Origin: Bacteroidales bacterium UBA1725
Lineage (GTDB): Bacteria; Bacteroidota; Bacteroidia; Bacteroidales; UBA932
Direction: 5' to 3'
DNA: 26,304 nt
Assembly (NCBI GenBank): GCA_002315815.1
Contig: DCIN01000051.1
Span: forward strand, 1 to 26,304
Positions 8,705 to 14,964 of the stretch are shown one piece after another. Both the position numbers and the translations under genes were made by a program. The notes beneath the pieces are model-generated. The model was not told the DNA's origin. It made no database searches and saw only the letters and a list, made by a program, of their open reading frames with translations. Within the stretch, counting starts at the first letter, position 1. The number at the start of each line of letters is the position of its first letter.

Positions 8705-8915
8705 ACACAGGGTTTTGCACCTGAGCCTTTGTGGATCAAAGAATAGGTCCAACTTCATCCGGTCAGCCTTGTGGACGGTGTCACCATTGCCTCTTACATC
8801 ATAGTCAATATCATAAGAATTTTCAATTTTTATGTTTCAAAGCAAAAGAAAGGCATCCCCGTTCCACAAAGCAAATATACGATTGAGGTATAAAACAGTG
8901 TAATTATCGAAATAT
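8645..8915. other. Non-coding or decayed stretch upstream of hipB
   Basis: No complete gene is seen. On the minus strand an open stretch (8836-8699) of 45 codons reads protein-like text (DYDVRGNGDTVHKADRMKLD) but has no start codon at a useful place and is stopped upstream in frame. It may be a fragment of a lost gene whose family I do not recognise. A TATATTTG element on the minus strand (8879-8872) might be its old promoter. Confidence 0.4.
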
Positions 8916-8974
8916 TATACGTTAATGAGTATAGTTGTTCAAATTTAATCTATCTTTGTACTCGTTGGAGTATA
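8916..8974 (+). promoter_or_regulatory. hipBST promoter with paired HipB-type operators
   Basis: Two inverted repeats of identical geometry occur: TATAC-N8-GTATA at 8916-8933 (perfect) and TGTAC-N8-GTATA at 8957-8974 (one mismatch), with centres 41 bases apart. The E. coli HipB operator is TATCC-N8-GGATA, so spacing and arm form agree. The -7-like TATCTTTG (8951-8958) abuts the second operator, as expected for repression. A TTG at the ideal -33 distance is not evident. The hipB ATG at 8979 lies close downstream. Confidence 0.65.
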
Positions 8975-8978
8975 ATAT

Positions 8979-9179
8979 ATGACGATATCAGAACACATAA
9001 AGCAATTGAGACGTCAGGAAAAAATGACGCAGCAAGATCTTGCCGACAGGGCCGGGGTCGGCATTCATTTTGTCCGGGATCTGGAGCAGGGGAAGTCGAC
9101 TCTGAGGATGGATAAGGTGAATGACATCCTCTTTCTCTTCGGAGAAGAATTGGGGGCAGTCAAATCTGAAAGGCGATGA
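8979..9179 (+). CDS. hipB: HipB-like XRE-family DNA-binding protein
   Basis: A 66-residue helix-turn-helix protein with little outside the domain: helices around residues 3-15, 17-24 (MTQQDLADRAG), 28-37 (IHFVRDLEQGK) and a final helix to about 57. The pattern TQQDLA...GVG..F.RDLE.GK is typical of HipB. It probably represses its own operon through the two TATAC-N8-GTATA sites upstream. Its stop overlaps the start of the next gene as ATGA (9176-9179), so it is translationally coupled to hipS. It is shorter than E. coli HipB (88 residues) and lacks the C-terminal extension. Confidence 0.88.
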   Translation: MTISEHIKQLRRQEKMTQQDLADRAGVGIHFVRDLEQGKSTLRMDKVNDILFLFGEELGAVKSERR

Positions 9180-9508
9180 GACAGGCAAAAGTATTGAAAA
9201 ACGGAGTTTTCTGCGGAATAATGCGCGAGGACGAAGAGGGCTTTCATTTCAAATACGATGATGCTTTCCTGAATAGGGAAGACGCCCTTCCTGTCAGTCC
9301 TACTATGCCCTTGACGGATGAGGAATACGTGAAGGAGATGATGTTTCCCGTATTCGACGGGCTGATTCCTGAAGGTTGGCTTCTGGATATTGCCAGTGAA
9401 TCGTGGAAGATTGACAAAAGGGACAGGATGTTGCTGTTGATGAGTTGCTGCAAGGATTGTATCGGTGATTTGAGTGTCGTACCATATAATGGAGAAGTCA
9501 ATGTGTAA
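9176..9508 (+). CDS. hipS: HipS-like protein (HipA N-terminal subdomain as separate gene)
   Basis: 110 residues corresponding to the N-terminal subdomain of HipA (VLKNGVFCGIMRED, then the PVSPTMPL and FPVFDGLIPEGWLL segments seen at the start of full-length HipA). In tripartite HipBST systems this piece is a separate protein and is itself the antitoxin that masks the kinase; the same role is inferred here from gene order and size. It overlaps hipB by 4 bases at its start and hipT by 8 or 20 bases at its end, depending on the hipT start. No kinase residues are present in this protein. Confidence 0.85.
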   Translation: MRQAKVLKNGVFCGIMREDEEGFHFKYDDAFLNREDALPVSPTMPLTDEEYVKEMMFPVFDGLIPEGWLLDIASESWKIDKRDRMLLLMSCCKDCIGDLSVVPYNGEVNV

Positions 9509-10511
9509 ATGCCTGTATTGCTATAAGGAACTTGAGCCGGGTATGGTTGGCTATCATCCAGGTTGCGCGAAGAAGTTTTTCGGAATGGCAACGGCGCCCA
9601 TACTGCCTTATACCAGAGACAATATGCGCGATTTGGCCGGGCAGGTCATCAGAAGCAGTACTTCTGTTACCGGCGTTCAGGCTAAGATGTCTCTTGACGT
9701 TAATAAGGGAGGAAAGAATGAACCGGCAAAGTTTACGGTCGTGGGGCTATGGGGGCGTTATATTTTCAAGCCGGAGAGCCCGGTATTCCGTTGTATGCCG
9801 GAGGTGGAAGACCTGACTATGAAAATGGCCGGAGCCGCCGGGATCGATGTTGTTCCTCACACCCTTGTCCGGTTGCAGGATGGCGAACTGGGATACCTTA
9901 CAAAGAGAGTTGACCGTTCTGATAAAGGCGGGAAGTATTCAATGCTTGATATGTGTCAGTTGACCAACAGGCTTACTGAGCATAAGTATTACGGAACTTA
10001 TGTCCAGCTTGCCGAAACAGTCAAGCGGTATTCAAGCGTTCCGGGTCTGGACGTCCATAAGTATTGGGAGATTGTGTTGTTTTCCTGGATTGTCGGGAAT
10101 TCCGATATGCATTGTAAGAATTTCTCCTTGATTTCGTATGACGGAGTGCAGTACCGTCTTTCTCCTGCGTATGACCTTATCTCCGTAAAACTGTCATTCC
10201 CGCAGGATACTGAAGAAATGGCAATGGCCTTTGAAGTTGGCGGGAAGAAGACAGGCTTCGGAAGGAGGACTTTTCTTGAAGCGTTCAAACAATCCGGCCT
10301 GAATGCAACAGCATCCGATAGACTGATTTTGAAGATGTGCGGCTGCAAATCGAAATGGGAGGAACTGATCAGCGACTCCTTCCTGCCTGATCCTTTAAAG
10401 AGGGAGTTTACCAATCTGATTGAGACAAGACTGGCCATTCTGGAAACCAATGCTGAACAATTACCGGCTCATAGCGGTGAATCAGACACACACCCAATGA
10501 GAAACTCTTGA
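9501..10511 (+). CDS. hipT: HipT-like serine/threonine kinase toxin
   Basis: A HipA-family protein kinase; relatives phosphorylate aminoacyl-tRNA synthetases and stop growth. From the ATG at 9501 it has 336 residues. It begins with a possible zinc finger (CLYC at 4-7, then HPGC), common in Bacteroidetes members. The Gly-rich loop region SSTSVTGVQAK (52-61) has Ser/Thr residues suitable for autophosphorylation. The ATP-binding Lys is in YIFKP (Lys90), the acidic PEVEDL follows, the catalytic loop is NSDMHCKNF (Asp202, Asn207), and the metal-binding Asp is in PAYD (Asp225). All key kinase residues are intact, so the toxin looks active. ATG 9489 is an alternative start. The last 20 residues are hydrophilic and look extra to the family. 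Confidence 0.88.
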   Translation: MCKCLYCYKELEPGMVGYHPGCAKKFFGMATAPILPYTRDNMRDLAGQVIRSSTSVTGVQAKMSLDVNKGGKNEPAKFTVVGLWGRYIFKPESPVFRCMPEVEDLTMKMAGAAGIDVVPHTLVRLQDGELGYLTKRVDRSDKGGKYSMLDMCQLTNRLTEHKYYGTYVQLAETVKRYSSVPGLDVHKYWEIVLFSWIVGNSDMHCKNFSLISYDGVQYRLSPAYDLISVKLSFPQDTEEMAMAFEVGGKKTGFGRRTFLEAFKQSGLNATASDRLILKMCGCKSKWEELISDSFLPDPLKREFTNLIETRLAILETNAEQLPAHSGESDTHPMRNS

Positions 10512-10540
10512 CTCGTACCTTACGTTGTATTGTATCTTTG
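10507..10540 (+). promoter_or_regulatory. Putative promoter for the GyrI-like gene
   Basis: CTTG (10507-10510) and TATCTTTG (10533-10540) are separated by 22 bases, slightly long against the 19-20 seen elsewhere in this window. The -7 element matches TAnnTTTG exactly and lies 28 bases before the ATG at 10569. It overlaps the end of hipT. Confidence 0.5.
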
Positions 10541-10568
10541 ACGAACGATAAATAACAAAGACGAGACT

Positions 10569-11213
10569 ATGGTATTTGATTACAAAAAGGAATACAAGGA
10601 GTTCTATCTCCCAAAGGAAAAGCCGGGTATCGTAACGGTACCTGCAATGAACTTTGTGGCGGTTCGCGGAAAAGGTGACCCGAACGAGGACAAAAGTGAA
10701 TACAAGGAGGCGATGCAAGTTCTCTACGGCATCGCATACACCATCAAGATGAGCAAGATGGGAGACCATCGCATTGAAGGTTACTTCGACTATGTAGTTC
10801 CGCCGCTGGAGGGCTTCTGGTGGCAGGAAGAAGGTTGCAAGGCTGTGGCCGGACTCGATTACGGCGACAAGGCTTCTATGTGCTGGATAAGCCTCATCCG
10901 TCTGCCGGACTTCGTTACGAAGGCTGATTTCGAATGGGCGGTTGCGGAAGCGACGGCAAAGAAGAAGGCTGATTTCTCAAAGGCGGAATTCTTTACATAC
11001 GAAGATGGCCTTTGTGTACAGTGTATGCACTATGGACCGTATGATGACGAGCCGGAGACAGTTGAATTGATGAAGGAATATGCCTTACAGAATGGCTATT
11101 CTATCGATATCACCCCGGAACGTTATCACCACGAAATCTACCTCAGTGATCCTCGGAAGATTGCGCCTGGAAAATTGAAAACCATAATCAGACACCCAAT
11201 TAGACCGAAATAG
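10569..11213 (+). CDS. GyrI-like small-molecule-binding domain protein
   Basis: A 214-residue stand-alone GyrI-like (SOUL/effector-binding) protein, full length for this subgroup. Features are the N-terminal DYKKEYKEFY and PGIVTVPAMNFVAVRGKGDPN, a central EGYFDYVVPPLEGFWW, CMHYGPYDDEPETV near residue 160, and the conserved C-terminus YHHEIYLSDPRK...KLKTIIRHPI. Relatives bind hydrophobic small molecules, and some are hydrolases of electrophilic compounds; the role here is not known. It has its own likely promoter and lies between hipT and a broken GNAT gene, 6 bases before the first in-frame codon of that remnant, as though a deletion fused the two neighbours. Confidence 0.88.
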   Translation: MVFDYKKEYKEFYLPKEKPGIVTVPAMNFVAVRGKGDPNEDKSEYKEAMQVLYGIAYTIKMSKMGDHRIEGYFDYVVPPLEGFWWQEEGCKAVAGLDYGDKASMCWISLIRLPDFVTKADFEWAVAEATAKKKADFSKAEFFTYEDGLCVQCMHYGPYDDEPETVELMKEYALQNGYSIDITPERYHHEIYLSDPRKIAPGKLKTIIRHPIRPK

Positions 11214-11219
11214 TAATGA

Positions 11220-11660
11220 ATAGAGGAAGATGGCCGAATTATCGGGCACGTTATGTATTCCAGGGCTGAATTGACCCTTGAGGATGGAAGCAAGTTCCCC
11301 ATCTGGACATTCGGTCCAATCAGCATTCACCCCGATTATAAGCGTAAGGGGTATGGACTCACACTGCTTGATTATTCTATGGAGAAAGCGCGTGAAATGG
11401 GTATCGGCGCACTCTGTATGGAAGGTAAATTCGGCTTCTACAAGAATGCGGGGTTTGATCTGGCCAGCAAGCTTCACATTCATTATCACGGTGAACCCAA
11501 AGATGCCGAGGTGCCATATTTCCTGGCAAAGGAACTTATTCCTGGCTACTTGAACGAACTTGAAGGCACATACTGCACACCGAAGGGATATTTCGTAGCG
11601 GATGAGAATCCGGAGGAATTTGAAGCCTACACTCTTACTACATCTTTTTCGTTTTATTGA
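11220..11660 (+). pseudogene. GNAT N-acetyltransferase remnant, truncated at both ends
   Basis: The frame reads EDGRIIGHVMYSRAEL, then FGPISIHPDYKRKGYGLTLL (acetyl-CoA-binding Q/RxxGxG/A motif region) and AEVPYFLAKELIPGYL. These features are typical of a GNAT subfamily of about 190-200 residues. Roughly the first 55 residues are missing: a TGA at 11217-11219 precedes the remnant in frame, only a few bases after the GyrI-like stop. The 3' end runs into repeat copy B at 11632, so the last residues (TLTTSFSFY) are repeat-encoded and replace the native C-terminus. An ATG at 11253 could give a 135-residue product, but it would lack the N-terminal strands and helices of the fold. Confidence 0.8.
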
Positions 11661-11848
11661 GTAAAATTTGGAGATTTCTTTTTTTTTTATGTTTGCCGAT
11701 AGTTACAATTCTCCGTAAAACAAAGTGTCCGGAGTATTAATCCAAGTCCTTGAGTTCAATACACTTATGAGCTACAATGCTTTTATGGGTCACAAAACTG
11801 ATATGAGCCGAATTAGAATATCGCCAGTTCTGATGCCGACGTTGTTAC
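11632..11848 (+). repeat. Repeat copy B: active promoter/leader cassette
   Basis: Direct repeat of 8428-8644, roughly 90% identical by eye, in the same orientation, about 3.2 kb downstream. The left boundary falls inside the GNAT remnant, and the right boundary falls in the signal-peptide codons of the lipoprotein. Unlike copy A, it carries an exact -7 element and an intact downstream operon. The upstream hairpin found with copies A and C is absent here, so the left end differs among the copies. Confidence 0.85.
11667..11695 (+). promoter_or_regulatory. Putative promoter with poly-T spacer, NVEALA-type operon
   Basis: TTTG (11667-11670) and TATGTTTG (11688-11695) match the Bacteroidetes elements but are 17 bases apart instead of the 19-20 seen in other promoters here. 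The spacer contains a run of 10 T (11679-11688). The predicted transcript begins near 11702, leaving a leader of about 100 bases before the ATG at 11803. The leader contains a possible 5-bp stem, CTCCG with CGGAG. Confidence 0.55.
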
Positions 11849-12414
11849 CAACGTTGCTGTTAATGATTCTGGTGTTCATATTGGCAGTGCCTGTTCTGTC
11901 AAGTTGTGAGAGGATTCGTTTGCGCCGTGATGTCAATAGGATAATGGAGAGCAGGATAGTGCTTCCGCAGGAGTTGAGCGTGGCCCTTGACGGGGAGGTG
12001 AAGCCTATGGATAATTCGCTGAGGACAGTACCGAAGATGATTGTATATGTTGACTCCACAGAGTGCACTATGTGTCGGGTATCGAAGTTCAAGACATATT
12101 ATGATTCAATATACAATGAATCCAGAAAGGATGGACGGTTCGAACTGATACTTCTGATATACTCCAGAAAAGTGGAAGGAATTCCTGTGTCAAGACTCGT
12201 CTCCGACTTTGAATTTGGGATACCTGTGTATGTTGACGAGAAAAATACTTTTTTAAAGGATAATCCGGCTGTTCCGCAGGATTCGAGACTTCACGCTTTT
12301 TTTGTGGATGGCAACGGTTCTCCGGTTTTTATTGGGGACCCGGGTATGAATAAAAGGATTCGGGATATGCTGGGAGATTATCTGAACGGAAAGCTGCAGC
12401 TGCCCACTCAATAA
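11803..12414 (+). CDS. Thioredoxin-fold lipoprotein with CxxC
   Basis: 203 residues from the ATG at 11803 (MSRIRISPVL). The basic start, long hydrophobic stretch and lipobox LSSC indicate a lipoprotein modified at Cys35. A strand followed by STECTMC (Cys88 and Cys91) then begins a thioredoxin-like domain, with PVYVDEKNTF and FVDGNGSPVFIGDP near the C-terminus resembling the later strands of periplasmic thioredoxin-like proteins. It probably acts as a thiol redox protein at the cell envelope. In-frame ATGs at 11767 and 11785 would give a longer N-terminus and are conserved in repeat copy A, so the start is uncertain. It is the first gene of an operon with a cysteine-containing exported peptide, which could be its substrate (inference). 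Confidence 0.75.
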   Translation: MSRIRISPVLMPTLLPTLLLMILVFILAVPVLSSCERIRLRRDVNRIMESRIVLPQELSVALDGEVKPMDNSLRTVPKMIVYVDSTECTMCRVSKFKTYYDSIYNESRKDGRFELILLIYSRKVEGIPVSRLVSDFEFGIPVYVDEKNTFLKDNPAVPQDSRLHAFFVDGNGSPVFIGDPGMNKRIRDMLGDYLNGKLQLPTQ

Positions 12415-12443
12415 TTATCAATTAACCTTATCAATCATTTTTT

Positions 12444-12665
12444 ATGAAAAAGTTTATCTTTATTTTTGCTGTTGCCATCTGCCTTGCAGCAGGAAGTGCG
12501 ATTGTGCTGAAAAGTATCAAGACTGACAAATCTTCCTTGATTGAGACCAATGTCGATGCCTTGGCTAAGCCGCAGAAACTTGAACAGGGGGTTTGGGACG
12601 TTTATTATCCCAAAAAAGGTAGTCCTGATCACAATTGCGCACGTGGAGGTGAATTAGATTGCTAA
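12444..12665 (+). CDS. NVEALA-like small exported peptide
   Basis: A 73-residue peptide with an N-terminal signal (MKKFIFIFAVAICLAAGSAI) and the motif NVDALA (36-41), a close match to the Asn-Val-Glu-Ala-Leu-Ala motif that names the Bacteroidales NVEALA family. After the motif the mature part is short and hydrophilic (WDVYYPKKGS) and carries two cysteines, Cys65 and the final residue Cys73, separated by a Gly-rich stretch, so one disulfide is possible. The gene lies 29 bases after the thioredoxin-fold lipoprotein, and its stop overlaps the next ATG by one base (TAATG), so the three genes form a tight operon. The function of the family is not established to my knowledge; candidates are a secreted signal, a bacteriocin-like peptide or a surface ligand. 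Confidence 0.78.
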   Translation: MKKFIFIFAVAICLAAGSAIVLKSIKTDKSSLIETNVDALAKPQKLEQGVWDVYYPKKGSPDHNCARGGELDC

Positions 12666-13708
12666 TGAAGTACTTTTTTTCAATTGTAATCGGAACAATT
12701 CTTATCTTCCACTCCTGTTCGGGAGTGGAAGATGTTCCTTTGTCGGAGTATCCTTTCGAAGAGTTGTGTGTCTTGAGTGAACCGGAAGGAGAGCCTCTCG
12801 GCAACATTATGAGTATGGACTATGTAAATGACACATCATTTGTCATTTGCACGGCATCTCAAGTCTATCTGTATAGTTTTTCGGGTTCATTGATACGAAA
12901 AATTGGCATCAACGGACGTGCCCAGTCGGAATACATTTTTCCTTTAATTGTGAGGTCCGATTCCAGACGGATATTCGTTGTGGACGGAATGCAGCTGAAG
13001 ATAATCAGTTATGACCTTGAGGGCAATCCGCTCAGCGAAGTGTCTTATGAGAAGTCTTTCTCTGACCTTGCCATAGATGGTGACAAGCTTTGGCTATATA
13101 CCACCCTGATGGACGAAGAAAGATGTATCGTGAAACTTGATATCGGTAGCGGAGATACGGAAGTTCAGGATTTTCTGCGTTACGATGGTGCTCATTCCGT
13201 TCTTAACCACTTGCAAGCCCGTGCCCCTCTGGCTCTTGTTGACGGAGTCCTGTGGGGTATGACCAGAAGCCGGCTGGAACTCCATCGTTCCGACGGTTTA
13301 CCGGCAATTAAGTTCAAGTCAAAGACTTTCAAGGTAGAGAGTGTGGACGATGCTGACACATTTTCCAGTGATGATATTTACTATTATCTCAATGAAAATC
13401 CGGCAGTTCTTTCCATTCTTCCGGACGGGGATAAGATGCTGGTGCTCACTCAAGAAGGATACACAAAATATGATGGCGCTGAATCAGATATCAGCCATTG
13501 TTATTTCTCGCTTTATTCTGTCAGTATGTCAAACGGTGATGCTGATTGCATTCTTCGTTTTCCATATATGTTTTGGTTCAGTTTCACTAATATGATTTGC
13601 GGTCCGCATAGTTTCTATTTCCTTTTCAATCACGACAATGAAGACGAAGGAGACAGTTACTGCACGCTGAACCGGCTCATTCTGCCTGCACCGTCAGTAT
13701 CTCATTGA
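12665..13708 (+). CDS. BF3164-like six-bladed beta-propeller lipoprotein
   Basis: 347 residues. A lipoprotein-type start (MKYFFSIVIGTILIF then HSC) has an atypical lipobox. It is followed by repeated blade-like strands, for example VYLYSFSGSLIRKIGING, IFVVDGMQLKIISYDLEGN, DLAIDGDKLWLYT and MLVLTQEGYTKYDG. Together these suggest a BF3164/TolB-like six-bladed propeller as found beside NVEALA genes in Bacteroidales. The start is the ATG at 12665, coupled to the peptide gene. The C-terminus seems short: it ends in CTLNRLILPAPSVSH without the usual final blade (a vFdWdG-type strand), and its last 32 bases overlap the convergent umuC-like gene. It may therefore be truncated at the edge of the accessory block. 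A role in binding or anchoring the peptide is inference. Confidence 0.72.
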   Translation: MKYFFSIVIGTILIFHSCSGVEDVPLSEYPFEELCVLSEPEGEPLGNIMSMDYVNDTSFVICTASQVYLYSFSGSLIRKIGINGRAQSEYIFPLIVRSDSRRIFVVDGMQLKIISYDLEGNPLSEVSYEKSFSDLAIDGDKLWLYTTLMDEERCIVKLDIGSGDTEVQDFLRYDGAHSVLNHLQARAPLALVDGVLWGMTRSRLELHRSDGLPAIKFKSKTFKVESVDDADTFSSDDIYYYLNENPAVLSILPDGDKMLVLTQEGYTKYDGAESDISHCYFSLYSVSMSNGDADCILRFPYMFWFSFTNMICGPHSFYFLFNHDNEDEGDSYCTLNRLILPAPSVSH

Positions 13709-14948
13709 TGTCAGTGAGATAATCGGGACTGCGGTGCTCGCTTTTTGATTTCCAGTGGTCCGCCTCTCCGTCTTCAACTGCAAGGCGGAGGGTTTTCAGA
13801 CCGAATTTATGGTTCAATTCATCGATTTTTCCGGAAAGTGAGCGACGCTCTTCGCGTCCTCGGACGGGGTCGAACAGATTCTGCTGAATATCGGTATCGG
13901 GACAGATTCCGCTGAGTATCACTCCGCTTCGTTTGTATTTGATTCCGGGGCGATAGACGGACTCCAGAATCTTGATAGCCGCTCCTGCAATCTCAATGGT
14001 GTCACAACTGGCGACGGGTAGCCTCACCGAGGCCCCGTTCCAATACTGGGCGAGGTCTTCGCGGAATGGGTTGCTGCCTATAAATACGGATACGACTGTT
14101 GCGACACTTCCCTGACCACGCAGCTTGCCTGCACAACTGCTTGCGAAGGTCGCGACGGATGCTTTCAGTGCATCGAGACTGGTGACCATATCCTTGAAGC
14201 AATGGCTGGTGCATATTGTCTGTTTCTGCAGCACTTCCTCTGTATTGATGCACGGATGGCCGTTCAACTCGCACCAGGTCTGGAAACCTGGCTTTGTAAA
14301 ATGCCTGTGAACCCACTCGACAGGCTTGTCCGCAAATTCCAGAGGAGTTTTCACTCCAAGGGAAAGCAGTTTTTCATACGTGCTCCGGCCTACTCCCCAG
14401 ATATCAGCAAGGTCAAAGAGTTCCAGTGCCTTGCGCCTCTTGCTCTCGCTGTCTATCATACAAACCGACTTATATCCCTTGTAATTCTTGGCAAACTTGC
14501 TTCCCATCTTTGCAAGTGTCTTGGTAGGGGCCACCCCTATGCTCACAGGAATATCAGTCCAGAGTTTCACACGCTCAGCCACCGTCCTCATATAGTCTTC
14601 GAGATTGAAGTTCCTTTCATATCCCCTCAGATCCAGAAAACTCTCGTCTATGCTGTATGTCTCCACGTAGTCGCACGATTGGCGGAGTATGCTTACAATG
14701 CGCTTTGACATAGCGTTATACAGGTACATATTCGATGAAAACACCGTGACATTGTTCCTGTCTATCGTCTCCTGCACTTTGAACAGAACGTCTCCGCGAT
14801 GCAGTCCCACCGTTTTGGCTTCCGGAGTGAGCGCGACTATGATGCCGTCGTTGCTCGAGAGTACGCACACAGGTTTTCCCTGCAAGCCGGGGTGAAACAC
14901 CTTTTCGCAGGAGCAGAAGAAAGAGTTGCAGTCCACAAGAGCATACAT
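13677..14948 (-). CDS. umuC: Y-family DNA polymerase, UmuC-like (Pol V catalytic subunit)
   Basis: 423 residues, the normal UmuC length. It is an error-prone translesion polymerase made in the SOS response. Catalytic acidic residues are present: Asp6 in ALVDCNSFF, and Asp101-Glu102 in YSIDESFLDL. Further markers are PVCVLSSNDGIIVA, VSIGVAPTKTLAKMGSKFAKN, the helix-hairpin-helix region (DIWGVGRSTYEKLLSLGV), and the UmuC-type C-terminal domain with YKRSGVILSGI. It starts 16 bases after the umuD-like gene and is clearly co-transcribed with it. Its C-terminus (SPDYLTDINEILTVQAE) looks native, so the 32-base tail-to-tail overlap with the propeller gene is more likely due to truncation of the latter. 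Confidence 0.95.
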   Translation of the reverse strand: MYALVDCNSFFCSCEKVFHPGLQGKPVCVLSSNDGIIVALTPEAKTVGLHRGDVLFKVQETIDRNNVTVFSSNMYLYNAMSKRIVSILRQSCDYVETYSIDESFLDLRGYERNFNLEDYMRTVAERVKLWTDIPVSIGVAPTKTLAKMGSKFAKNYKGYKSVCMIDSESKRRKALELFDLADIWGVGRSTYEKLLSLGVKTPLEFADKPVEWVHRHFTKPGFQTWCELNGHPCINTEEVLQKQTICTSHCFKDMVTSLDALKASVATFASSCAGKLRGQGSVATVVSVFIGSNPFREDLAQYWNGASVRLPVASCDTIEIAGAAIKILESVYRPGIKYKRSGVILSGICPDTDIQQNLFDPVRGREERRSLSGKIDELNHKFGLKTLRLAVEDGEADHWKSKSEHRSPDYLTDINEILTVQAE

Positions 14949-14964
14949 TCAAGTCCCGTATTTT

